From the NCBI GenBank assembly GCA_050300875.1, contig JBNKYL010000220.1, positions 1 through 6,857 of the forward strand: a stretch of DNA of 6,857 nucleotides, in the 5' to 3' direction. Shown piece by piece: positions 1 through 5,858 of this stretch. Origin of the DNA: CBDCFL01 sp050300875. GTDB taxonomy: Bacteria > Pseudomonadota > Alphaproteobacteria > Rhodobacterales > Rhodobacteraceae. Position numbers and translations under genes: made by a program. A model generated the notes under the pieces. It saw only the letters and a program-made list of their open reading frames with translations, searched no databases and had not been told where the DNA came from. Each line of letters starts with the position of its first letter. The first letter of the stretch is position 1.

Positions 1-209
1 GGGAACGGGTGGACGAATGGCGCGGCGGGCGCGCAGAGTCGCTGGGGTTGGCCGATGCCGTGGCTTCACGGCTGCCAGATGTGCCAATGCTGGACTGCAA
101 CGGGTTGGTCAGCGGTGCGGCAGCGGATCCGATCCACTACCTGCCCGACGATCATGTCCGTTTGAGCAGCGCCGTTGCCGATTGGCTGCGCGAAAAGGGG
201 CTCGCCTGA
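1..209 (+). CDS. C-terminal fragment of a probable SGNH/GDSL-type hydrolase (5' end outside window)
   Basis: The reading frame is open from base 3 and continues upstream of the window, so only about 68 C-terminal residues are visible. The GTG at 9 is probably an internal codon rather than the start. The fragment has the layout of the end of an SGNH hydrolase: a short strand (VPMLDCNGL), then DPIHYLPDDHVRLS, then a terminal helix ending in REKGLA. In SGNH enzymes the final block carries the catalytic Asp and His as D-x-x-H, and DPIH fits this. The family are serine esterases or lipases acting on varied acyl or acetyl esters; the substrate here cannot be guessed. The stop TGA shares one base with the ATG of the next gene, so the two are probably co-translated. 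The call rests on one block; the nucleophile and oxyanion blocks lie outside the window. Confidence 0.55.
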   Translation, partial: ERVDEWRGGRAESLGLADAVASRLPDVPMLDCNGLVSGAAADPIHYLPDDHVRLSSAVADWLREKGLA

Positions 210-913
210 TGCGCCATTTGGCCGGGATAATCCTTGCCCTGGGCCTGATGGCCGCAACAGCCTCATCGGCGCAGACGTTCTGCCGGCAGGCGCTGGCGCT
301 GGGGCTGGACATATCCGGGTCAGTCGATCGCAAAGAGTATTCCTTGCAGGTGCAGGGGCTGGCTGGCGCCTTGGAAGACCCCAATGTCATCGACGCCTTC
401 CTGTCGATGCCTGACGCCACGGTCTGGCTTTTCGTCTATGAATGGGCTGGGTTGGGCACGCAGCGGGTTCTGATCGAGTGGACCGAGATTACCACGGCAG
501 AACAGTTGTTGGGTTTCGCCGAAACGCTGCGCACCCAACCACGCCGCCCGCGCGAGGTTGCAACCGCGCTTGGCAAGGCCATGCAGGTGGGCGCGGACGC
601 GCTGGCGGAACGGCGCGACTGCTGGAAATTGACGCTGGACATTTCCGGCGATGGCCGTTCCAATATCGGCCCACGCCCACGCGAATTGGCTGGGTATGAA
701 AATCTGCGCGACGTCGTCGTGAATGCGCTCATCATCGGCGGTGAAGGCCCCGTCGAGGATCTAGAAGACTATTTTCGCGCCGAGGTTATTCGTGGTCCCG
801 ATGCCTTCGCCATGACTGCGGATGGGTTCGACGATTATCAACGCGCCATGACCCGCAAATTGCTGCGCGAGATCGAGGTCTTGGCCGTTGGTCAGGCTGC
901 CATTGCCGATTGA
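209..913 (+). CDS. Exported DUF1194 (VWA-like) protein
   Basis: This 234-residue protein is recognisable as DUF1194, a family of proteobacterial proteins resembling von Willebrand factor A domains; its biological role is not established. Residues 1-21 form a Sec signal peptide (MRHLAGIILALGLMAATASSA) with a probable cut after Ala21. A metal-site-like motif follows: LDISGSVD with Asp34, Ser36 and Ser38, Thr119 in VATALGKAM, and a second DISGDG at Asp144-Asp148. The C-terminal stretch with EVIRGPDAF and GFDDYQRAMTRKLLRE is also typical. Cys25 and Cys138 could pair in the periplasm. The start ATG overlaps the upstream TGA (TGATG), and AAAAGGGG at 193-200 gives a ribosome binding site 8 bases before it. 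An in-frame upstream extension from base 17 only runs through the preceding gene and has no signal peptide at its start. The gene converges on ribD with 10 bases between the stops. Confidence 0.85.
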   Translation: MRHLAGIILALGLMAATASSAQTFCRQALALGLDISGSVDRKEYSLQVQGLAGALEDPNVIDAFLSMPDATVWLFVYEWAGLGTQRVLIEWTEITTAEQLLGFAETLRTQPRRPREVATALGKAMQVGADALAERRDCWKLTLDISGDGRSNIGPRPRELAGYENLRDVVVNALIIGGEGPVEDLEDYFRAEVIRGPDAFAMTADGFDDYQRAMTRKLLREIEVLAVGQAAIAD

Positions 914-923
914 ACGGTCAGGG

Positions 924-2021
924 TTAGGCGCGTTTCCAGACCGACAGCGTATCGGCGCCGACAGCGCGCGTTTCGACCAGTTTCAACTGCGGTGCGTGGG
1001 CCAGCCGGTCGATGCCCATGGCGCCCAGAAGGGGACGGCCTTCGGCGCCCAGCACCTTGCCGGCGGTGAACAGCGCCAATTCGTCCACCAACCCGCCATT
1101 AAGCAGGGAAGCTGCAAGCATCCCACCGCCTTCGCAAAAAACCCGCGTCAGACCGGCTTTCGCCAGCACACCCAATGCTGCGGCCGCGTCAACCTGACGA
1201 TCTAGGCCGACCGGTGCAGGCAACAATGTGGCGCCTATATCCTGCCAGGCCCGGATCAGGCCGGGTTCGGCATCCGGGCCGTGGACAAGCCAGACCGGCA
1301 CTTCGCGAGCCGAAGCAGCCAGTTTTCCGCCCAACGGCAGATCCAGCCTGCGTGACAGGACCACGCGCACCGGTTGGCGCGTGATACCCATGTCTCGCAC
1401 CGTCAGCGATGGATCATCGGCCCGCGCCGTTCCGCCACCCACCATCACCGCATCATGGCGTGCCCGCATGGCATGGACCATACGCCGCGCTTCGGGCCCG
1501 GTGATCCACTGGCTTTCGCCCGTTGCGGTGGCGATGCGTCCGTCGAGGCTGGCCGCCAGTTTCAACGTCACGAAGGGCCGGCGTTCGGTCACTGTCAGAA
1601 TGAACCCGCGATGATGGACCTTAGCTTCGTCCCGGCATATGCCTTCGGTCACCTCGATCCCGGCGGCCAGAAGCCGCGCGACGCCTTGCCCGTCCACCGC
1701 CGGATTCGGGTCGCGTGCGGCCACGACGACGCGGCCCACACCCGCCTCCGCCAAAGCGTCAGCGCAGGGCGGCGTTCGACCGTGATGCGAACAGGGTTCC
1801 AGCGTGACATAAACCGTCGCCCCGCGCGCCGCTTCGCCCGCCTGCGCAAGCGCTTCGGTTTCCGCGTGCGGACGTCCCCCATCGGCAGTACGTCCACGCC
1901 CGACGATGCGCCCGTCCTTGACGATCACGCAACCCACCGCCGGATTGGGCCAGACACGACCCTGCCCCCGCGCGCCCAAGGCGAGCGCGAGCTTCATGTA
2001 ACGTTGATCGGTGTCGGTCAC
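924..2021 (-). CDS. ribD: Bifunctional diaminohydroxyphosphoribosylaminopyrimidine deaminase / 5-amino-6-(5-phosphoribosylamino)uracil reductase RibD
   Basis: RibD carries out the second and third steps of riboflavin synthesis in the cytoplasm: deamination of the pyrimidine from GTP, then NADPH-dependent reduction of the ribosyl side chain. The protein has 365 residues, the normal full length. The N-terminal deaminase (about 1-145) shows NPAVGCVIV, the zinc ligand motif PHAETEAL (His52, catalytic Glu54) and EPCSHHGRTPPC (Cys77, Cys86). The C-terminal reductase (about 148-365) shows VTLKLAASLDGRIA, SQWITGPEAR, VGGGTARADDPSLTVR and FCEGGGMLAASLL. The start is GTG, overlapping the nrdR stop as GTGA, which indicates translational coupling. 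An ATG eight codons later would remove part of the conserved QRYMKLAL helix and has no ribosome binding site, so GTG is preferred. No other riboflavin gene is in the window; the gene downstream is convergent. Confidence 0.96.
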   Translation of the reverse strand: MTDTDQRYMKLALALGARGQGRVWPNPAVGCVIVKDGRIVGRGRTADGGRPHAETEALAQAGEAARGATVYVTLEPCSHHGRTPPCADALAEAGVGRVVVAARDPNPAVDGQGVARLLAAGIEVTEGICRDEAKVHHRGFILTVTERRPFVTLKLAASLDGRIATATGESQWITGPEARRMVHAMRARHDAVMVGGGTARADDPSLTVRDMGITRQPVRVVLSRRLDLPLGGKLAASAREVPVWLVHGPDAEPGLIRAWQDIGATLLPAPVGLDRQVDAAAALGVLAKAGLTRVFCEGGGMLAASLLNGGLVDELALFTAGKVLGAEGRPLLGAMGIDRLAHAPQLKLVETRAVGADTLSVWKRA

Positions 2022-2488
2022 TCTTCGCCGGGTTCGACCGGCGGGCGCAATTCGGATACGAATTTGTCAAAATCGTCTGCCGCCTGGAAGTTCTTGTAAA
2101 CGCTGGCAAAACGCACGTAGGCGACGGTATCGATCCGGGCCAGCGTTTCCATGACGATCTCGCCGATGGCCTTGCTATCGATATCGGTGTCGCCCATGCT
2201 TTCCAGCCGCCGGACTATGCCCGAAATCATCTGGTCGATACGTTCAGGTTCGACGGGACGTTTCTGCATGGCGATGCGGATCGACCGTTCCAATTTGTCA
2301 CGGTCGAAATCCTCGCGCCGTCCATTGGATTTGATGACCACCAGATCGCGCAGCTGCACCCGTTCATAGGTCGTGAACCGCCCCCCGCATTGCGGGCAGA
2401 ACCGCCTGCGCCGGATGGCGACGTGATCTTCCGCTGGGCGGCTGTCCTTGACCTGAGTATCTACATTTCCGCAAAACGGACAGCGCAT
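2018..2488 (-). CDS. nrdR: Transcriptional repressor NrdR
   Basis: NrdR is a zinc-ribbon/ATP-cone repressor that senses ATP/dATP and binds NrdR boxes in front of ribonucleotide reductase genes. The protein has 156 residues, as expected. Its zinc ribbon has MRCPFCG (Cys3, Cys6) and FCPQCGGRFTTYER (Cys31, Cys34). The ATP-cone follows at about residues 48-138, with VIKSNGRREDFDRDKL and VYKNFQAADDFDKF near its end. The frame is open 18 codons further upstream, but the family begins exactly at MRCPFCG, and GGGGGAAAG lies a few bases before this ATG, so 2488 is chosen. It is the first gene of a pair with ribD, overlapping it by four bases; nrdR-ribD adjacency is a common arrangement in bacteria. 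I see no convincing NrdR box in its own leader, but there is a DnaA box. Confidence 0.96.
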   Translation of the reverse strand: MRCPFCGNVDTQVKDSRPAEDHVAIRRRRFCPQCGGRFTTYERVQLRDLVVIKSNGRREDFDRDKLERSIRIAMQKRPVEPERIDQMISGIVRRLESMGDTDIDSKAIGEIVMETLARIDTVAYVRFASVYKNFQAADDFDKFVSELRPPVEPGEE

Positions 2489-2542
2489 GCTTTCCCCCGG
2501 GGTATCCTGCCTTTTATCGGCCCGCTTGATGGCGCGAACCAC

Positions 2543-2551
2543 TTATCCACA
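2543..2551 (+). promoter_or_regulatory. Consensus DnaA box in the nrdR leader
   Basis: The nonamer TTATCCACA matches the strong bacterial DnaA box exactly. It sits 55 bases upstream of the nrdR ATG. On the nrdR strand a possible -10 element, TATAAC, occupies 2560-2555, so the box would cover the expected transcription start. No convincing -35 is seen 16-18 bases upstream of that hexamer. A single 9-mer can occur by chance, and no second box is visible nearby, so this is a candidate control site and not an origin. Confidence 0.4.
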
Positions 2552-2603
2552 GCCGTTATAGGCGCTACGCGAAAGATTGGGTAGAGGGCAAATCGCACCC
2601 CCA

Positions 2604-2636
2604 GATGATGTTATTGCAGAAGCGCCACGCATCATC
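2604..2636. repeat. Inverted repeat GATGATG / CATCATC in the nrdR-lipoprotein intergenic region
   Basis: Two perfect 7-base arms at 2604-2610 and 2630-2636 are separated by 19 bases. They lie in the 246-base gap between the divergent nrdR and lipoprotein genes, 116 bases from nrdR and about 100 bases from the lipoprotein ATG. It could be an operator or a short RNA hairpin; no known regulator motif is recognised. The rest of this gap holds the nrdR leader and a possible TTGACA element. Confidence 0.35.
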
Positions 2637-2646
2637 GCCATGGCTT

Positions 2647-2675
2647 TTGACATGATTTCTGGCTAGGCTCGTTGT
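2647..2675 (+). promoter_or_regulatory. Possible promoter of the TbpB-like lipoprotein gene
   Basis: A perfect TTGACA -35 hexamer is at 2647-2652, about 85 bases before the lipoprotein start codon. The hexamer at 17-base spacing (2670-2675) is CGTTGT, a poor -10. Alphaproteobacterial promoters often keep the -35 better than the -10, so this is plausible but weak. Confidence 0.3.
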
Positions 2676-2734
2676 GGGAACCCGCTCGGCTCAGTTCATT
2701 TTTCTGCGGCGCCCATTCATACTGGAGCAATTTG

Positions 2735-3553
2735 ATGTCGTTTCTTAGGTTCGGCGCAGCACGCCGATTTGCGAAAACTCTTTTCACCTTGCCGGGTCTG
2801 TCCGTGCTTGCCGCATGTCAGTCCGGCCCCGCGGGCATCGCCCCGGCTTCGGTCACAAGAACGGGGCTTGTGTCGGACGAGCTCTATATCGCGCCTTGGT
2901 CCGGCCATCCCGGCCAATACCTCATCTTCAGGAATGGATGGAATCTGGCATATGTCCCCAATGGCGTGCCGAACAACCAGTATTTCACGACATATACGTC
3001 CAATGCCCTGTCCAGTGATTTCGCCATTCTGGGCCAAAGCCCGTCCGGTGACGGCGAAGTTTACGTCACGATGCTGAATGGCAATCTGCTTGACGAAATG
3101 AAGCGCCTTCAACCCACCACGTTCCCGACGAATCCGGCGCCCGGTTCGGCCAGTTATTCTGGCAGCTATATGGGCATATACACCAACGAGGCCTGGGTCG
3201 CGCCCGGATTCGAGGCGACCGGGCACATCCTGGGCACGGTCGCCCTGAATGTCGATCTTGGCGCGGCGACCATCGACGGCCTGGTCAGCAACCGGCAGAA
3301 CACCGGTGGCACGACGTTGGGGGACATCGTGATCAACAGCACAACCATCAGCGACGGGGCGTTTCTAGCTTCGACATCCGGGGGCGCGTTCAACCTGCCA
3401 GGTTTCACTGTGACACCGTTTTCGGCGGGCGGGCTCTTGGTCGGCCCCGACGGATCAGAAATCGTCGGCCTTGTCGGGATGCGACATTTCGGACCGAATT
3501 CTCCCACGCAAATCTTTGATGAGTTCGGCGGTTTTGTCGCCGTGAAGAATTAG
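2735..3553 (+). CDS. TbpB-like (transferrin-binding-protein-like beta-barrel) lipoprotein
   Basis: A 272-residue lipoprotein. The ATG at 2735 has GGAG at 2724-2727, seven bases upstream. The signal peptide has basic residues (FLRFGAARRFAK), a hydrophobic core and the lipobox LAAC with Cys28. Gln at +2 does not suggest inner-membrane retention. The frame is open 21 codons upstream, but only this start places the signal correctly. The C-terminal half (about 138-272) has the pattern of the TbpB-type small barrel of surface lipoproteins: SYSGSYMGIYT, then a strand like GTVALNVDLGAATIDGLVSN, a strand with GDIVINSTTISDGAF, a GGLLVGPDGSEIVGLVGMR segment in the position where such barrels carry a GPxAxEVxG motif, and a closing EFGGFVAVKN. 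In that fold such proteins bind host or environmental ligands, often iron- or haem-related; the ligand here is unknown. The N-terminal half (29-137) is not recognised. The gene stands alone, with no receptor or Slam-type translocator nearby in the window. Confidence 0.65.
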   Translation: MSFLRFGAARRFAKTLFTLPGLSVLAACQSGPAGIAPASVTRTGLVSDELYIAPWSGHPGQYLIFRNGWNLAYVPNGVPNNQYFTTYTSNALSSDFAILGQSPSGDGEVYVTMLNGNLLDEMKRLQPTTFPTNPAPGSASYSGSYMGIYTNEAWVAPGFEATGHILGTVALNVDLGAATIDGLVSNRQNTGGTTLGDIVINSTTISDGAFLASTSGGAFNLPGFTVTPFSAGGLLVGPDGSEIVGLVGMRHFGPNSPTQIFDEFGGFVAVKN

Positions 3554-3979
3554 TCAGACGTCCTGCGAGAAATGCGCCGCGACCTGCCGGTGATGCTGAC
3601 GGTCGCGGTGCTCAAACAGGTAGATACCTTGCCAGGTACCCAATGCCATCCGCCCGTCTGTCACAGGGATCGACAGGCTGACTGGCAGCATCGCCGCTTT
3701 GATATGCGCGGGCATATCGTCGGGGCCTTCATAAATGTGGGTCAGATAGCCCATGGAAGGATCGGTCGTGGGCGGCACGAGCCGCGCAAAGAAAGCATGC
3801 AGATCGGTCTGCACTTCGGGATCGGCATTTTCCTGGATCAGCAGCGAACAGGACGTGTGGCGCACGAACAGGGTCAGCAACCCATCCTGCCCTTTCGGCA
3901 CCCAACGGGCCACCTGTGGCGTGAATTCGTACAGCCCCGGCCCGCGCGTAGAGATATCAAATCGTGTCTGCACGGACAT
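3554..3979 (-). CDS. YjbQ family protein (UPF0047, secondary thiamine-phosphate synthase-like)
   Basis: This 141-residue protein matches the UPF0047/YjbQ family in length and motifs: FVRHTSCSLLIQENADP near residues 38-54 (His41, Asn51, Asp53), a histidine-rich middle (His81, His92 in PAHIKAAML), and the signature DGRMALGTWQGIYLFEHRD at 108-126. Family members are small cytoplasmic trimers; E. coli YjbQ has weak thiamine-phosphate synthase activity, but the true role of the family is unclear. The gene begins four bases after the stop of the ABM-like gene and has no clear ribosome binding site, so it is probably translated by coupling. Its stop (TGA, 3556-3554) directly abuts the TAG of the convergent lipoprotein gene. 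Confidence 0.9.
   Translation of the reverse strand: MSVQTRFDISTRGPGLYEFTPQVARWVPKGQDGLLTLFVRHTSCSLLIQENADPEVQTDLHAFFARLVPPTTDPSMGYLTHIYEGPDDMPAHIKAAMLPVSLSIPVTDGRMALGTWQGIYLFEHRDRQHHRQVAAHFSQDV
3577..3608 (+). repeat. Perfect 8-bp inverted repeat just past the lipoprotein stop (possible mRNA 3' hairpin)
   Basis: The arms CCGCGACC (3577-3584) and GGTCGCGG (3601-3608) are exact complements around a 16-base loop. Seen from the lipoprotein transcript, the hairpin lies 24 bases beyond the TAG at 3551-3553, inside the opposing yjbQ gene. No T-run follows, so it is not a classical intrinsic terminator. It might stabilise or help define the 3' end of that mRNA, or simply reflect yjbQ codons. Confidence 0.35.
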
Positions 3980-3983
3980 ATAG

Positions 3984-4301
3984 TCAGTATATGGCCGCCA
4001 CGTCGTACATTACGGGTTCGAAGCTCTTGCACAGCTCGTTGATGACGCGGTTGCGTTCGCGCATTTCGGGCGTGCGCAACATGGCCTGAAAATCTTCGCG
4101 TTTTTTCCACTGCGAGTAGTTTGCAATTCGTGTTTGGGCGTCATTGACATGCAAACCGGCGGCAATGAAGCCCGGCTGTTTTGATATGAATTCGGCATAG
4201 GCCGATTGAAGCGCATCCATCAGGTCCTGCGCGGTACCGGGCGTGACCTCGAACGTCGTCAGAACGGTTTGAAAACTGTTTTCCGTGGAAATGGATGGCA
4301 T
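3984..4301 (-). CDS. ABM-fold (antibiotic biosynthesis monooxygenase-like) protein
   Basis: A 105-residue protein with the layout of the dimeric ferredoxin-like ABM superfamily. It has a first strand and the VTPGTAQDLMDAL helix (19-31), the PGFIAAGLHVNDAQTRIANYSQW segment in the position of the family's PGF...NYxxW core (43-65), a helix with EDFQAMLRTPEMRER, and a C-terminal strand EPVMYDVAAIY. ABM proteins include cofactor-free quinol monooxygenases and haem-degrading enzymes, but many are of unknown substrate. The start ATG at 4301 has GGGAGGA nine bases upstream. A longer open frame to 4580 runs through the intergenic region into the neighbouring gene and lacks family similarity, so it was rejected. 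It is the first gene of a two-gene operon with yjbQ, four bases apart. Confidence 0.82.
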   Translation of the reverse strand: MPSISTENSFQTVLTTFEVTPGTAQDLMDALQSAYAEFISKQPGFIAAGLHVNDAQTRIANYSQWKKREDFQAMLRTPEMRERNRVINELCKSFEPVMYDVAAIY

Positions 4302-4413
4302 GTCAGCGGTCCTCCCACCCTGACAATAGGCGGCTGGGACGCAAAAAGAAATGGGTCTGTATCGACCACGCTTGCCCGACACCCGTGAACAGTTTGTCCC
4401 ACCCAAACGCAAG

Positions 4414-4442
4414 TTGACAATTGCATGTCGGCAGGACTTTCC
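4414..4442 (+). promoter_or_regulatory. Possible promoter of the four-helix membrane protein gene
   Basis: A perfect TTGACA lies at 4414-4419 in the 218-base divergent gap (4302-4519), about 100 bases before the ATG at 4520. The 17-base-spaced hexamer (4437-4442, CTTTCC) is a poor -10, so confidence is low. No other clear motif was found in the gap; I saw no convincing promoter for the ABM-yjbQ operon on the opposite strand. Confidence 0.28.
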
Positions 4443-4519
4443 GATAGATTGAAATTGTTGCGGCACGCGCCGGTGGTGTGGGTCCGTGTTGGGCGGCGAA
4501 AGGCCGGGGGGCCATAGTA

Positions 4520-5575
4520 ATGAGTAACGACGGCGCTGCCGATCGGATGCTGGCAGTTGCGCCAGCTGGGAACGCACCACGCGGCGCCTATCCGCGCGGA
4601 CAGGTCTTGTCAGTCAGTTTTGGCGAATTCAACTGCAGCCTTGCGGGGTTCCAGGATCCGACTTCGACCGTCAAAGACATTGCCAGCTTTTTTTCCGAAC
4701 TGGCCCGGTCTGACCGGGAATTTGGCGCCATCCCGAAACTGGAAGCGTCGCCGGCCCTGGCAGCGCCAGCCAAGGAAAAGCCCCCCGTCGAACAGGTCAT
4801 AGTGCAGCCGGCAAAGCCGATCTCCAGCCCCGCGCCCGCCGATTTGCCGCGCCCGACCGCGCCGCGTCGTACGCGATATGCGCGCCCGGCTGGAATGGAA
4901 AGCGAGATCAACCTGACCAAGGTGACGCGCAAGATCCACGCCCGCAAACAAGCGACACCTGCGCCCGAAGCGCTGGACGAAGAGTCGTACCCGCCTGAAG
5001 AACCGGGAAAGTCCGTGAAACTTGCGCAACCGGATGCCCTCGTGGAAAAACGCAAAAAGCGGCGACCTCTTGCGGCGTCGGTTGCGGCCACTGCTGCCAG
5101 TGCCTTCGCATTGGGCCTGTTGGCCGTGGGTTATTTCATCTGGGCGCTTCCGTATTCTGCGCGCGGCCTGTGGCTGCTTGCTCCGTCTGACCCTTTGCAG
5201 GGCCTGGTTGGGCAGTCGATGGGGCTTGTATATGCGCTTTTGCTAGCCACGATATTTGCTGTCATTTGGATCAGGCGATCAGCCAGACCGGACATCTTAG
5301 CTGGCATTGCCGTTGTGATTTGCAGCGCTGGCATTGTCCATTTGTTCAGCGGCGTCTATCTGGCCCAAGCCCCCTATTGCCTGACCCCACTGGCGCAAAA
5401 TAGCGACGGTCTGGTCAAGTCAATTCAAGTATTTCTGTCATTCGGGCTCGCTTCGGGCCAGCACACGGCCAATTGCGGCATATATGTCTTTTCCGAAGCC
5501 CTTGCCGCGATTGCAGCGACGCTGCTTGTCATGATCGCGCCATTCATCCGACCCGTAAAAAGTCTGACCGCCTGA
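4520..5575 (+). CDS. Four-helix membrane protein with a Rhodobacterales-type N-terminal block; function unknown
   Basis: A 351-residue protein of no known function. Residues 28-70 form a compact block (VLSVSFGEFNCSLAGF, then DPTSTVKDIASFFSELA, ending DREFGA). From memory this resembles the N-terminus of larger uncharacterised Rhodobacterales proteins of the form VLTVSYGTFSCTLEGF...YFGAEPP. Residues 75-175 are a Pro/Ala/Lys-rich, probably disordered linker. A basic cluster (KRKKRRP, 177-183) precedes helix 1 (about 184-208), followed by helices at about 231-251, 259-280 and 323-343. The positive residues (KRKKRR, IRRSAR, RPVK) place both ends in the cytoplasm. The long last periplasmic loop contains Cys287 and Cys319, which could form a disulfide. 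The ATG at 4520 has a G-run (4506-4511) eight bases upstream; a GTG 14 codons earlier is in frame but has no support. The gene converges on the DUF5665 gene with seven bases between stops. Confidence 0.75.
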   Translation: MSNDGAADRMLAVAPAGNAPRGAYPRGQVLSVSFGEFNCSLAGFQDPTSTVKDIASFFSELARSDREFGAIPKLEASPALAAPAKEKPPVEQVIVQPAKPISSPAPADLPRPTAPRRTRYARPAGMESEINLTKVTRKIHARKQATPAPEALDEESYPPEEPGKSVKLAQPDALVEKRKKRRPLAASVAATAASAFALGLLAVGYFIWALPYSARGLWLLAPSDPLQGLVGQSMGLVYALLLATIFAVIWIRRSARPDILAGIAVVICSAGIVHLFSGVYLAQAPYCLTPLAQNSDGLVKSIQVFLSFGLASGQHTANCGIYVFSEALAAIAATLLVMIAPFIRPVKSLTA

Positions 5576-5582
5576 CCGGCTT

Positions 5583-5849
5583 CTAGCGCCCGGCCTGCAT
5601 TTCCTCTGCGATGCGCGCGGCCCAGTCCCCGATCACGGGGATGAAATCAATGCTGGACATGGCCAGGATCACGAAAGACAGCAGGATTGACCCGCCGAGC
5701 ACCGTCCCCAGCCCGAACATCAGGCCGGATGCAAACCGGAACGCCAATAGCTTTGGTATGCTGTTGTGCATGCGGATAAATCGATGCGCATTCAGCTTCG
5801 CGATCTCGGCCCGGAGTGCGGCGATTTCGGACGTTGCATCATCGGACAT
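5583..5849 (-). CDS. DUF5665 family small membrane protein
   Basis: An 88-residue protein with the features of DUF5665: an N-terminal helix likely to form a coiled coil (SEIAALRAEIAKLNAH), the short conserved stretch HRFIRMHNSIPKLL (about 22-35), a Gly-rich membrane segment (SGLMFGLGTVLGGSILLSFVILAM, about 41-64) and the closing motif IDFIPVIGDWAARI. The length is normal for the family and its function is unknown. It is probably a single-span inner-membrane protein with the coiled-coil side in the cytoplasm. GAGGA lies seven bases before the ATG. The small lipoprotein gene ends only nine bases upstream, so the two are almost certainly co-transcribed. Confidence 0.86.
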   Translation of the reverse strand: MSDDATSEIAALRAEIAKLNAHRFIRMHNSIPKLLAFRFASGLMFGLGTVLGGSILLSFVILAMSSIDFIPVIGDWAARIAEEMQAGR

Positions 5850-5858
5850 CGTGCATCC

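Noticed and set aside
914..923. Terminator between the convergent DUF1194 and ribD genes
   Set aside because: No stem-loop with a T-run is visible in the 10-base gap or immediately around it.
941..966. Direct repeat of CCGACAGCG with 17-base spacing at the end of ribD
   Set aside because: It lies wholly inside the conserved C-terminal coding region of ribD and is only nine bases long, so it is best explained by codon use.
1374..2099. Long 241-codon plus-strand open frame opposite ribD
   Set aside because: It is antisense to clearly conserved RibD motifs, has no recognisable protein pattern, and is expected in high-G+C DNA.
2489..2542. Upstream extension of NrdR by 18 codons
   Set aside because: NrdR proteins begin at the MRCPFCG zinc knuckle, and a ribosome binding site precedes that ATG.
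2543..2551. Replication origin suggested by the DnaA box
   Set aside because: Only a single box is present, with no cluster, no AT-rich unwinding region, and no origin-linked genes.
2672..2734. Upstream extension of the TbpB-like lipoprotein
   Set aside because: It would put 21 residues in front of the lipoprotein signal peptide; the ATG at 2735 has a well-spaced GGAG.
4302..4580. N-terminal extension of the ABM-like protein to 4580
   Set aside because: The added residues are basic, low-similarity and overlap the divergent gene; the ATG at 4301 has a good ribosome binding site and fits the family length.
4610..5091. Two long minus-strand open frames opposite the linker of the membrane protein
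   Set aside because: They mirror the Pro/Ala/Arg-rich coding bias of the plus-strand gene and have no start signals or family pattern.
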